Source: Evansella vedderi | Lineage (GTDB): Bacteria; Bacillota; Bacilli; Bacillales; Salisediminibacteriaceae | Direction: 5' to 3' | Length of the DNA stretch: 64,000 nucleotides | Assembly: GCF_030813435.1 (NCBI RefSeq) | Contig: NZ_JAUSUG010000016.1 | Span: forward strand, 62,001-126,000 | Shown here: piece by piece, positions 25,707 to 33,844 of the stretch | How the letters are laid out: each line of letters opens with the position of its first letter | Position numbering within the stretch: the first letter of the stretch is position 1 | Program-made: the position numbers and the translations under genes | Notes under the pieces: generated by a model | Databases searched by the model: none | What the model was told of the DNA's origin: nothing | The model's input: the letters and a program-made list of their open reading frames with translations, nothing else

Positions 25707-25739
25707 AACCCATCTTCATTCGTATGAAGGTGGGTTTTT
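25707..25739 (+). terminator. M-box copy 2 terminator
   Basis: AACCCATCTTCAT pairs with ATGAAGGTGGGTT around a short loop, followed by TTTA. Confidence 0.85.
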
Positions 25740-25767
25740 ATGTTTGATATTTGGAGGGGGTAATGTA

Positions 25768-25902
25768 ATGGATAGTGATTCATATTTTCGAAGTATTAAT
25801 TTCATAACTAAAGTGTTTTTCGTGAAAAAAATAAAATATTTACTATTAGCCGAGTCCATTACTACCTTCAAGTGTAGGGTTCAGTGGGGTGGGACTCCAT
25901 AA
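25768..25902 (+). CDS. Possible 44-residue leader ORF before mgtE
   Basis: GGAGGGGG lies seven bases before an ATG at 25768. The product starts MDSDSYFRSINFITKVFFVKK and ends CRVQWGGTP. It lies between the M-box terminator and mgtE. No family is recognised. It may be a regulatory leader peptide, a remnant or chance, so confidence is low. Confidence 0.3.
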   Translation: MDSDSYFRSINFITKVFFVKKIKYLLLAESITTFKCRVQWGGTP

Positions 25903-25944
25903 GTAGGTATTCACCATGTTAACAAGTCAAAGGAGGCAATTTGG

Positions 25945-27315
25945 ATGAACAGATTAAATGAAGAGGCGCGTGAAAAGTACTTCGAAACGATCTTCAAGTC
26001 ACTGAAAAATCAAGATAAAAACACGTTTCTTGAGTATTTTTTAGAGCTCCACCCGACGGATCAGGTGGAACTATTCCAAGATCTATACAAAGACAAAAGA
26101 CCGATGTTTTATGAATATTTATCTGCAGAGCAATTTGCTGAGATATTCCAAGGGTTAGAGGTAGAGGAACAAAAAGAAGTTGTAAAAGAGTTAGATAAAT
26201 CCTATGCGGCTAGTATGTTTAATTATATGCAGGCGGATGACATTGCCGATTTCTTAGTGGAGATTAATGAACCACATGCAAAAGATATCTTAAATGCCAT
26301 GGATAAAGAAGAAGCAGATGAAGTAATTGAACTGATGTCTTACCCGGAAGAGTCCGCTGGGGCATTAATGACAAAAGAATTCATTTCCATAAAAGCGACT
26401 GACACTGCTTCGGAAGTAATGGACCAACTAAGAAAAGAAGGACCTGAAGCAGAAACGGTATATTATCTATATGTTGTTGATGCAAAAGATAAGTTAGTCG
26501 GTGTTGTTTCTTTACGCGATTTAATTGTAGCCCCATTATCAGAAACAGTGGAAAATTTAATGAGTACACAAGTAGTTTCTGTTGAAGCCCATACAGACCA
26601 AGAAGAGGTTGCCCAGTTAATAAAAGATTATGATCTATTAGCAGCACCGGTCGTAACAACTACAAATGAACTTATTGGTATTGTAACAGTTGATGACGTG
26701 ATGGATGTATTAGAAGAAGAAGCGACAGAGGACTTCGATGATTTTACAGCAGCCAAAGGGGCAACGGATGTTAATATTACAGCCTTTTCTGCAGCAAAAA
26801 AGCGGTCTCCATGGATTATTATGTTGATGTTCTTTGGTTTAATTACAGCGGGTGTGATCGGTCAATTTGAAGAAACACTTGAAGAGATAGTAATATTAGC
26901 TGTGTTTATTCCACTGATTATGGACTCAGCTGGTAACACGGGTACACAGTCCCTTGCAGTAATGGTACGTTCACTTGCAACTGGTTCTTTTGAGAGAAAA
27001 GGTTTACTCCATACGATTAAAAGGGAATTTGGCACTGGTCTTATGCTTGGATTAATTTGTGCGGTTGTTTTAATGATTGTTATTCCTTTCTTATATGAAG
27101 GAGGAATGGTATTAGCAGCTATTGTTGGGGTTTCCTTATTTTTAACCCTTAGCATTGCAACCATTATTGGTGCAGTTGTACCAGTAATCATTGATAAATT
27201 AAAACTAGACCCAGCAATCGCATCAGGACCATTTATTACAACGGTGAATGATATTTTAGGGTTATTGATTTACTTCTCTATCGCTACTGCATTATTAGAT
27301 TATTTACCAAGATAA
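25945..27315 (+). CDS. mgtE: Magnesium transporter MgtE (full length)
   Basis: The 456-residue protein has the complete MgtE build: an acidic MgtE_N superhelical domain (residues about 20-125), a CBS pair (about 140-255: LMTKEFISIKATDTASEVMDQL and LMSTQVVSVEAHTDQEEVAQLI), a connecting helix, and five membrane spans with MDSAGNTGTQSLAVMVRSLA, where the pore Asp sits. It is a Mg2+-gated Mg2+ channel. AAGGAGG precedes the ATG. An M-box governs it, and a third M-box begins three bases after its stop. Confidence 0.95.
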   Translation: MNRLNEEAREKYFETIFKSLKNQDKNTFLEYFLELHPTDQVELFQDLYKDKRPMFYEYLSAEQFAEIFQGLEVEEQKEVVKELDKSYAASMFNYMQADDIADFLVEINEPHAKDILNAMDKEEADEVIELMSYPEESAGALMTKEFISIKATDTASEVMDQLRKEGPEAETVYYLYVVDAKDKLVGVVSLRDLIVAPLSETVENLMSTQVVSVEAHTDQEEVAQLIKDYDLLAAPVVTTTNELIGIVTVDDVMDVLEEEATEDFDDFTAAKGATDVNITAFSAAKKRSPWIIMLMFFGLITAGVIGQFEETLEEIVILAVFIPLIMDSAGNTGTQSLAVMVRSLATGSFERKGLLHTIKREFGTGLMLGLICAVVLMIVIPFLYEGGMVLAAIVGVSLFLTLSIATIIGAVVPVIIDKLKLDPAIASGPFITTVNDILGLLIYFSIATALLDYLPR

Positions 27316-27318
27316 ACT

Positions 27319-27477
27319 AGGATCTTCGTTAGGTGAGGCTCCTGTGTGAAGATATGCTGCTGCCCAGAAATGTGGAGACACGCCAATGGGTCAACAATAA
27401 CTATCGATGAAGGTAGTTTTTAATGTAGCTGGGGTAGCCCTATGTCACACAGTGCTAAAGCTCAACGATGGAAGATG
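27319..27477 (+). ncRNA. M-box magnesium riboswitch, copy 3
   Basis: CTTCGTTAGGTGAGGCTCCTG, GCTGCTGCCCAGAAATG, ACGCCAATGGGTCAACA, TAATGTAGCTGGGG and AGTGCTAAAGCTCAACGA follow in M-box order. It begins directly after the mgtE stop and leads to the MgtC gene, so it can stop read-through from mgtE. Confidence 0.95.
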
Positions 27478-27490
27478 TTTATAACAGTTT

Positions 27491-27525
27491 AGACACCTTC
27501 TCTTCGTTGAAGGTGTCTTTTTTTG
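27491..27525 (+). terminator. M-box copy 3 terminator
   Basis: AGACACCTTC pairs with GAAGGTGTCT and is followed by seven Ts. Confidence 0.88.
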
Positions 27526-27593
27526 AGAAATTAACTTTACTTTCTAATCTTTAGGGAAACTTAAATATAACGGTCTTGAAAGGAGGGTTTACG

Positions 27594-28307
27594 ATGGTAT
27601 TTGATTTAGAAATTATTATTAAATTATCGATAGCATTATTCTTTGGTATGTTAATTGGTATCGACCGGCAATTAAAGCATAAACCTTTAGGGCTAAAGAC
27701 TAGTATGGTTATTTGTGTCGCAAGCTGCTTAGTTACGATCGTTTCCATTCAATCGTTTCACCAATTTGCATCACCCACTTACAATGCCATTGATCCCATG
27801 CGTTTAGCAGCACAAATAGTCAGTGGTGTCGGCTTTCTTGGTGCCGGTGTCATCCTTCGTAGAAACAATGATGTCATATCTGGTTTAACGAGTGCTGCGA
27901 TGATATGGGCTGCATCGGGATTAGGAATTGCCGTTGGTGCCGGATTTTATTTTGAATCGACCATTGCCGTTATTTTACTTATTATCGCGGTAAACTTTTT
28001 ACCAATGATTATTAAATCCGTAGGGCCAGCAACGTTAAGGGAAAGAGAAGTTTCTGTAAAAATTGTCATGGAGCCAAATTATAAGATGACGGAACTTATT
28101 AAAACCATTGAGAAAAAAGGGCAAGGCTTAAATGAAAATGAAAAAAGTGACATAACGATTCGTGATATTAAATTAAAAGATTTAGAGAACGGAAATCAAC
28201 AAATTGATCTAAGACTCTCAGCACCGGAAAAACAGTACACCACCGAAATTTATTATTTAATTAAGAAAATTGATTACGTTTTAACGGTGGATGTGGAACA
28301 CTTATAA
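27594..28307 (+). CDS. mgtC: MgtC/SapB-family membrane protein
   Basis: The 237-residue protein has the MgtC core of four to five spans: LSIALFFGMLIGIDRQLKHKPLGLKT, AAQIVSGVGFLGAGVILR, and GLTSAAMIWAASGLGIAVGAGF, then a soluble C-terminal domain (residues about 150-237) with an ACT-like strand pattern. MgtC proteins act in growth at low Mg2+ and are not transporters themselves. GGAGGG seven bases upstream fixes the ATG at 27594. An M-box with terminator precedes it and a second mgtE follows by 18 bases. Confidence 0.92.
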   Translation: MVFDLEIIIKLSIALFFGMLIGIDRQLKHKPLGLKTSMVICVASCLVTIVSIQSFHQFASPTYNAIDPMRLAAQIVSGVGFLGAGVILRRNNDVISGLTSAAMIWAASGLGIAVGAGFYFESTIAVILLIIAVNFLPMIIKSVGPATLREREVSVKIVMEPNYKMTELIKTIEKKGQGLNENEKSDITIRDIKLKDLENGNQQIDLRLSAPEKQYTTEIYYLIKKIDYVLTVDVEHL

Positions 28308-28325
28308 AGGGAAGGAGGAAACAGA

Positions 28326-29693
28326 ATGAAAAAAACATTAAATATTAAAAACAGGGAAGAATTTACTTACTACCTCTTTTTATATTTGAAAAAAAACGAG
28401 AAAGAAAACTTTCGGACGGAGTTCATGGAGCTTCATCCTACCGATCAAATTGATATTTTTAAACAAATGAGTAAGGAAAAAAGAAAGCGTGTGTATGACT
28501 ATTTAGAGCCCATTGAATTTGCAGAAATTTTCCAAGGTCTATCATTAACAGAGCAAAAAACAGTGTTTGCTGAGCTAGAAGATGAGTTTGCGTTAAATAT
28601 GTTAAACGAGCTTGCAGCCGATGATATTACGGACTTTTTTGGACAAATTCCAGACAGTGTTGCTTCTTATCTATTAAGTAGAATGGATAAAAAGGAAGCA
28701 AACAACATTAAATTATTATTGTCTTATAAAGAAGATACAGCAGGATCTATTATGACCACAGAGTTTATTACGTTGTCTGCAAAAGATAATGTTACCGCCG
28801 TCATGGAGAAATTACGGGAAGAAGGAATGGACGCGGAAACGATTTATTATTTATATGTTACCAATGAAGAAGATAAACTCATTGGGATCGTATCCCTTCG
28901 TGAATTGATCATTTCACCAAGTGATGAATTGGTGGAAAATATCATGAAGGAGCAGGTTATCTCTGTTTCTGCCTTTGCCGATCAAGAGGAAGTATCCACC
29001 ATTATTAAAGACTATGATTTATTAGCTGTTCCAGTAGTAACCAGTGAGGAAAAAATCATTGGGATTGTAACGGTTGATGACATTATCGATGTTATGGAAG
29101 AAGAAACAACAGAAGAAATTGGCCAATTTGCAGCCGTAAAAGGTGCCCTAGACCTTAATGTGAATGCATTTACTGCCACAAAAAAACGGTTGCCATGGTT
29201 GATTCTATTATTATTTATTGGAATGTTAACAGCGGGATTAATTGGAGGCTTTGAAGGAACGTTAGCAGAAGTAGCTATTTTAGCGATTTTTATCCCATTA
29301 ATTGCCGATATGGCAGGGAATACAGGGACACAATCCTTAGCGATCGTTGTTCGGGGCTTAGCATTGGAGAAGTTGGATCGAAAAAGCATTATTAAATTGT
29401 TGAAACGGGAAACCTTAACGGGCTTCATGATGGGGATCGTATGCGGAATCATTGTTACATTCATAACGCTCATTCTCCCAAATACAAGTTTGACCCTAGG
29501 GTTTATCGTTGGCATTTCCTTATTTATAACCATACTTGTTTCCACTTTAACAGGGACTGTCATTCCGTTAATCATTGATAGGTTTAAAATTGACCCAGCA
29601 GTAGCATCGGGTCCGTTCATAACAACGATAAACGATATTGTAGGATTATTTGTATATTTCTCCATCGCCACTTCGTTAATAAATTATTTATAA
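28326..29693 (+). CDS. mgtE: Second full-length MgtE magnesium transporter
   Basis: The 455-residue protein is a paralogue of the one at 25945, with the same domain order: MgtE_N (ELHPTDQIDIFKQM), CBS pair (IMTTEFITLSAKDNVTAVMEKL, ENIMKEQVISVSAFADQEE), and a membrane domain with ADMAGNTGTQSLAIVVRGLA and DPAVASGPFITTINDIVG. Differences are spread along the chain, so the duplication is old. It is co-transcribed with mgtC (18-base gap, AAGGAGG) and thus also under M-box copy 3. A terminator follows. Confidence 0.94.
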   Translation: MKKTLNIKNREEFTYYLFLYLKKNEKENFRTEFMELHPTDQIDIFKQMSKEKRKRVYDYLEPIEFAEIFQGLSLTEQKTVFAELEDEFALNMLNELAADDITDFFGQIPDSVASYLLSRMDKKEANNIKLLLSYKEDTAGSIMTTEFITLSAKDNVTAVMEKLREEGMDAETIYYLYVTNEEDKLIGIVSLRELIISPSDELVENIMKEQVISVSAFADQEEVSTIIKDYDLLAVPVVTSEEKIIGIVTVDDIIDVMEEETTEEIGQFAAVKGALDLNVNAFTATKKRLPWLILLLFIGMLTAGLIGGFEGTLAEVAILAIFIPLIADMAGNTGTQSLAIVVRGLALEKLDRKSIIKLLKRETLTGFMMGIVCGIIVTFITLILPNTSLTLGFIVGISLFITILVSTLTGTVIPLIIDRFKIDPAVASGPFITTINDIVGLFVYFSIATSLINYL

Positions 29694-29716
29694 GTAGGAC
29701 AGAAGGGACATTATTC

Positions 29717-29764
29717 TAAAGGGTGTTTTATAACTTAATTGTTTATGAAACATCCTTTTTTTCA
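29717..29764 (+). terminator. Terminator of the mgtC-mgtE operon
   Basis: AAAGGGTGTTTTATAA pairs imperfectly with TTTATGAAACATCCTTTTTTT. Confidence 0.8.
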
Positions 29765-29798
29765 CTAAGTGATTAGTTTCCACTGAGATCTAAGAATG

Positions 29799-29847
29799 AA
29801 AAGACAATTCAACCCAGCATCAAAGCGAGATTGAATCGTCTTTTTTA
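29799..29847 (-). terminator. Terminator of the RpiR-type regulator gene
   Basis: AAGAC/ATTCAA at 29801-29812 pairs with TTGAAT/GTCTT at 29831-29842 (one mismatch). A runs on the left and T runs on the right make it usable in both directions. Confidence 0.7.
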
Positions 29848-30693
29848 ATATAATTTCCTAGAAATCTCTTCTGCAACTCTTTCTTTGTTTTTCTTCGCTT
29901 GGTCGTAAATTTTGATGGAAATGCCTGTACAAATAAGATCGATGACGAACAATTGAGAGACCTTCGAGATGAGAGAGCCGCTATCTAACGGGTTTTCCTT
30001 GGCTGATGTTAATAGTAAATGGTCCGAGAATTTCGTTAACGGTGACTTGACGTAGTTTGTAATGGCTACGACTTTGGCGTTATTTTTTTTGGCTACTGAT
30101 ACGGCGTCGACAATATCCTTCGTTGATCCAGTTAAACTTATGGCAATGATTAACGTATTGCTAGATACGGAACAGGAGCGTGTGACCTGCATATGGGAGT
30201 CTGTTATCACTTCAATATGCTTTCCAATCCGCATTAAGCGATTTTGCATATCCAATCCAGCAATACCAGAGGAAGAAATGGCGTAGACGATAACATTATC
30301 CGTCTCAATAATGAGATCGATCACTTTTTGCAACTCCTCATGATCCACAATTTCATACGTATTATGTATCGTTTCAACCATACTATTTTTTACCCGGTCA
30401 ACAAAGGTTTCATCACTTTCAGAATTGTTAAAAGAGGCTAGCTCTTGAGCGAGAGCAAATTTAAAGTCCTGATAGCCTTTAAAGCCTAATTTCCTGCAAA
30501 ATCTCAAAACAGTTGATTCACCAATATCACAGGCTAAAGAGATTTCTGTTAAGGACTGATAAATCACTTCTTTAAAATTTTTCAGTACGTATTCATAGAC
30601 CTTAAGTTCTGATTTCGTAAAACCTGTTTTATTTTGTTCCATTAATAAAGTCAGTTTCGGTAAGCTTCCTCCAGGGGATTCTTCGTACTTCAT
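29845..30693 (-). CDS. RpiR/MurR-family transcriptional regulator
   Basis: The 282-residue regulator has the N-terminal HTH_6 domain (FTKSELKVYEYVLKNF, SLTEISLACDIGESTVLRFCRKLGFKGYQDFK) and a C-terminal SIS domain (residues about 125-255) with VIVYAISSSGIAGLDMQNRLMRIGKH and ALIIAISLTGSTKDIVDAV-like phosphosugar-loop sequence. The ligand is therefore probably a phosphorylated or acidic small molecule. The ATG at 30693 is selected by GGGAGG; an upstream GTG lies inside that site. It is divergent from the regulator at 30969 and near an M20/AbgT cassette, which it may control. Confidence 0.9.
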   Translation of the reverse strand: MKYEESPGGSLPKLTLLMEQNKTGFTKSELKVYEYVLKNFKEVIYQSLTEISLACDIGESTVLRFCRKLGFKGYQDFKFALAQELASFNNSESDETFVDRVKNSMVETIHNTYEIVDHEELQKVIDLIIETDNVIVYAISSSGIAGLDMQNRLMRIGKHIEVITDSHMQVTRSCSVSSNTLIIAISLTGSTKDIVDAVSVAKKNNAKVVAITNYVKSPLTKFSDHLLLTSAKENPLDSGSLISKVSQLFVIDLICTGISIKIYDQAKKNKERVAEEISRKLY

Positions 30694-30827
30694 GCCTTTC
30701 ACCTCCCTAATGTTTTTATAACGTTAATAATATGTTACAGCAACTTCTTCTGTTTATGAAGTAACAAACTACTTTATTTTGAAATTATAAATTTTTTTGG
30801 AGTGGAACTTCAAAATTAAAATTAATA

Positions 30828-30857
30828 TTGATAGCTGTCGTTCTGTTTTGTTACAAT
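30828..30857 (+). promoter_or_regulatory. Probable promoter for the gene at 30969
   Basis: TTGATA at 30828-30833 and TACAAT at 30852-30857 with 18-base spacing. Transcription would start about 30864, right before the hairpin at 30874. Confidence 0.5.
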
Positions 30858-30873
30858 ATAGTTGTTTAAAAAG

Positions 30874-30924
30874 CACACATTAGTGATTACAATTAAAGTA
30901 ATCACTAATGTGTGTTTTATTTTG
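30874..30924 (+). terminator. 17-bp perfect hairpin in the leader: attenuator or operator
   Basis: CACACATTAGTGATTAC at 30874-30890 is the exact complement of 30898-30914 across a 7-base loop, followed by TTTTATTTTG. It lies about ten bases after a probable promoter and 45 before the coding start, so it looks like a conditional terminator or a regulator target rather than an operon end. Confidence 0.55.
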
Positions 30925-30968
30925 ATTAGATAAATAAAGTAGAAATAGATGAGAAAGTAGGAATTGAA

Positions 30969-32270
30969 GTGTATAAAATCGGAGTGGTTGGTCCTCGTTT
31001 GTCAGTAAAGCGAATTTTGGAAGTAGCTTATGAGATTGATCAAGAAATGGAATTAATACCTTACTCTTATACAGAAGTAAAAGAGGTAGAGAACATTATA
31101 AGAGAACATGAAAACCACGTTGACTTTTGGCTATTTTCAGGTTACATCCCGTATATGGCCGCTTCAAAAACGTTATCTTTTGTTGAAAATTCGGTTTATA
31201 TATTCTCCACAGAATCCAGTATTTATAAAAGTTTCATGGAACTGGTTTACTCTAAAGGGGCATTACTAAACCGATTAAGCATTGACATGATCCCTGCTAC
31301 AAATGTAACCGAGGGAGAAAGCTTAGAACAGTTAAACAAAATAGTGAAAGATTTATACGTAAAAACCCTCGATGCAGACACTGACACAAGAGAATTGTTT
31401 AACTTCCACTATGATTTATGGAAGCAACATAAGACGGATGGTGCTTTGACATGTTACCCAACCGTCAATGAAGCATTAAATAAAGCTGGTGTCCCAGCAT
31501 ATTCCATGTCACCTACACGTATTGAAATTTTTCAAACGATAAAGATATTCTTTGAGAAGATAAAGACTTCCTACTATAAAGATACGCAGATTGGTGTCGA
31601 AAAAATCGAGGTGAAAGATTTTGACTCGATTAAAGAGAAAATGGAGAAAACATATCAAGTTCAGTATTTAGAGCTTAGGATGAAGGAAGCACTTATCCAG
31701 CTTTGTGAAAAATTAGATGGCTCTCTCTTCGAGGAAGGAAATGGACGATATACAATTTTTAGCTCTCGAGGAGCAATTGAAAGAGAGATACAGACATTAA
31801 AGGAAACAGCCTATTCCTTGTCACTTGAAGCAAATACTACTGTTTCCGTAGGAATTGGTTTCGGAATAACTGTATTATCAGCTGAAATAAACGCTCATCG
31901 TGCTCTTCAACAGTCGAAGAAAAAAGCAGAACAAGGGATGGTTATTGTTCAGGATGATGGCACGATGATTGAGTCAGTAAGACAAGCGGAAGAACTAAAG
32001 TATGCCTATCGTACAAATGATATAGATTTTTTGGAGAAATTAAAAAGAGGAAGAATCCCTGTAAAAACATTTAAAAAAATAGAAGCCTTAATCCAAAAAA
32101 TGGGGTGGAGTAATTTTACGACAAAGGATTTAACGGCACATCTGCAAATGGGTGAACGAAACGCTCAGCGGATAGTCGCTGCATTGTGCGAAGTTGGTAT
32201 TGCAGAGTGTATTGGCGAAGAGTCCCACCACTACCGAGGAAGGCCAATTAAAATTTATCGTCTAAAATAA
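30969..32270 (+). CDS. PrpR-N-like sensor regulator with degenerate GGDEF-like region and winged helix
   Basis: The 433-residue protein starts KIGVVGPRLSVKRILEVAYE, followed by a Rossmann-like region (residues 1-180) reminiscent of PrpR N-terminal effector domains. The middle (about 225-345) has the fold order of a GGDEF domain (FEEGNGRYTIFSSRG, VSVGIGFGITVLSAEINAHRAL) but no GGDEF active site, so it cannot make c-di-GMP. The C-terminus is a winged helix (WSNFTTKDLTAHLQMGERNAQRIVAAL, then ESHHYRGRPIKIYRL). It is probably a regulator of the following amidohydrolase and AbgT genes. The start is GTG 30969. The family name is uncertain. Confidence 0.65.
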   Translation: MYKIGVVGPRLSVKRILEVAYEIDQEMELIPYSYTEVKEVENIIREHENHVDFWLFSGYIPYMAASKTLSFVENSVYIFSTESSIYKSFMELVYSKGALLNRLSIDMIPATNVTEGESLEQLNKIVKDLYVKTLDADTDTRELFNFHYDLWKQHKTDGALTCYPTVNEALNKAGVPAYSMSPTRIEIFQTIKIFFEKIKTSYYKDTQIGVEKIEVKDFDSIKEKMEKTYQVQYLELRMKEALIQLCEKLDGSLFEEGNGRYTIFSSRGAIEREIQTLKETAYSLSLEANTTVSVGIGFGITVLSAEINAHRALQQSKKKAEQGMVIVQDDGTMIESVRQAEELKYAYRTNDIDFLEKLKRGRIPVKTFKKIEALIQKMGWSNFTTKDLTAHLQMGERNAQRIVAALCEVGIAECIGEESHHYRGRPIKIYRLK

Positions 32271-32359
32271 GCATTCCAATTAAGAGTGCTTATTTTAGTT
32301 TTTACAAAAAAAATGTTGAAGGGTGAAGAAATATAGCGTAAAATGTCCATAAGTATATA

Positions 32360-32372
32360 ACGAAATTTTCGT
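32360..32372. promoter_or_regulatory. Palindromic operator candidate, copy 1
   Basis: ACGAAA-T-TTTCGT. The same core with longer arms occurs at 32585-32603. Both lie in the 360-base gene-free leader of the M20 gene. Confidence 0.5.
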
Positions 32373-32584
32373 AATATATTCGCTAATTAGAATTTTTCCC
32401 TATTTATACCAACTATAAGAGGATTATGGTAATAGCGTAGCACGAAGTATGTTATTAAAAAATAGTAAGAGAATAGGATTTAAGTATTTTCTGGTGAAAT
32501 AATTGTTTTTTAATTCTTTATTGTTGTGTTTTTTCGAAAAATAAAAAAGAAGACAGCAATAGTTTATCAACTTAAAGATAGTAT

Positions 32585-32603
32585 TTAACGAAAATTTCGT
32601 TAA
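32585..32603. promoter_or_regulatory. Palindromic operator candidate, copy 2
   Basis: TTAACGAAA-A-TTTCGTTAA has perfect 9-bp arms around one base, 27 bases before the M20 start. GAAA/TTTC half-sites suit RpiR-type regulators, one of which is encoded nearby. Confidence 0.6.
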
Positions 32604-32630
32604 GTGTTCTTTAAATTAGGAGGTATTACT

Positions 32631-33812
32631 TTGGAAATGGAATTAATTTTACAACAAATTGACGAGGTTTATGAAAATGTTTTGGAATGGCGCCGTTATT
32701 TGCATCAGCATCCTGAGTTATCTTTTCAAGAGTACGAAACGTCTCAATATGTATATGATGTACTTAAAGAGTTGGGAGGATTTGAACTAAATCGGCCGAC
32801 CAAAACAAGTGTTGTCGCCTGCCTAAAAGGAAAAAAATCGGGTAAAGTGATTGCATTACGTGCAGATATGGACGCCCTGCCGGTCCAAGAGAAGACGGAA
32901 CTTCCGTTTTCTTCAACAAATGAAGGAATCATGCATGCCTGTGCACATGATGGCCATACCGCCATGCTCCTTGGGGCAGCAAAAGTGTTGAAAAACAATC
33001 AACATTTATTACATGGAGAAATTGTTTTTATTTTTCAACATGCAGAGGAATTACCACCTGGAGGTGCACAAGAAATGGTTGCGGCAGGTGTACTTGACGG
33101 AGTTGATCAAGTTGTAGGGATTCATTTAATGTCAACGATACCTTATGGAACCATAGGTATTCGTCAAGGGGCGATTACCTCTGCTAGCGATATTTTTGAA
33201 ATTAAGATTCAAGGTAAAGGTGGACATGCTTCTACTCCTGAACTAACGGTTGACCCTGTAGCAATCGGGGCACAAATGGTTACAGCATTAAATCATATTG
33301 TTTCACGAACGGTTGCCCCGTTGAATTCTGCGGTTGTTTCTGTAACGAAGTTCCAAGGTGGCGGTCCGGCTCTCAACGTTATTCCAGATTCTGTTTCCAT
33401 TGGCGGCTCTGTAAGAGTGATTAATGGAGAAACAAGGGCGTTAATAAAACAACGAATCAGTGAAATAGCAGACGGCTATGCTAAGGCAAATGGAGCAGAG
33501 GCAAAAGTCGAATATACGTATGGCTATAATCCTGTTCAAAATGACCCGAAAATGACTGAATGTTTAAGTGCAATGATCCGAGAACATTTCCAAGATAAAA
33601 CACTAGAGATAATTGATCCGATGCTAGGTGGTGAGGATTTCTCAGCTTTCAGTGATGAGAGGCCAGGTTGTTATGTAATGATCGGAGCAGGTAATGAACA
33701 GAAAGGTATTGTTTATCCCCATCACCATCCTAAGTTTGATATCGATGAAGATGCTCTAAAAGAAGGGCTGAAGTTTCATGTTTTAACAGCTTTAACACTC
33801 ACTACGAGGTAA
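32631..33812 (+). CDS. M20 family amidohydrolase (hippurate/N-acyl-amino-acid type)
   Basis: The 393-residue enzyme belongs to the M20D amidohydrolases: WRRYLHQHPELSFQEYETSQ, RADMDALPVQEKTELPF, MHACAHDGHTAMLLGAA with metal-binding Cys/His, QHAEELPPGGAQEM, and MLGGEDFSAFSDERPGCYVMIGAG. Such enzymes cleave N-acyl or aminobenzoyl amino acids. TTG 32631 is favoured by GGAGG six bases upstream; ATG 32637 is the alternative. It is followed 32 bases later by an AbgT transporter gene, so uptake and hydrolysis of an acylated amino acid is the likely job. The substrate is not determined. Confidence 0.92.
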   Translation: MEMELILQQIDEVYENVLEWRRYLHQHPELSFQEYETSQYVYDVLKELGGFELNRPTKTSVVACLKGKKSGKVIALRADMDALPVQEKTELPFSSTNEGIMHACAHDGHTAMLLGAAKVLKNNQHLLHGEIVFIFQHAEELPPGGAQEMVAAGVLDGVDQVVGIHLMSTIPYGTIGIRQGAITSASDIFEIKIQGKGGHASTPELTVDPVAIGAQMVTALNHIVSRTVAPLNSAVVSVTKFQGGGPALNVIPDSVSIGGSVRVINGETRALIKQRISEIADGYAKANGAEAKVEYTYGYNPVQNDPKMTECLSAMIREHFQDKTLEIIDPMLGGEDFSAFSDERPGCYVMIGAGNEQKGIVYPHHHPKFDIDEDALKEGLKFHVLTALTLTTR

Positions 33813-33844
33813 ATATTCGATAATTTGATGAGGAGGGGGTTCCA

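Noticed and set aside
25702-25767. Longer form of the small ORF before mgtE starting at 25702
   Set aside because: This part lies across the M-box terminator hairpin; only the ATG at 25768 has a ribosome binding site.
29012-29671. 219-codon minus-strand ORF inside the second mgtE
   Set aside because: It is an antisense shadow of a well-conserved gene, with no start signal and no recognisable protein motifs.
30969-32270. Diguanylate cyclase linked to the c-di-GMP riboswitch
   Set aside because: The GGDEF-like region has no GG(D/E)EF motif, so enzyme activity is not supported; the protein looks like a transcription regulator.
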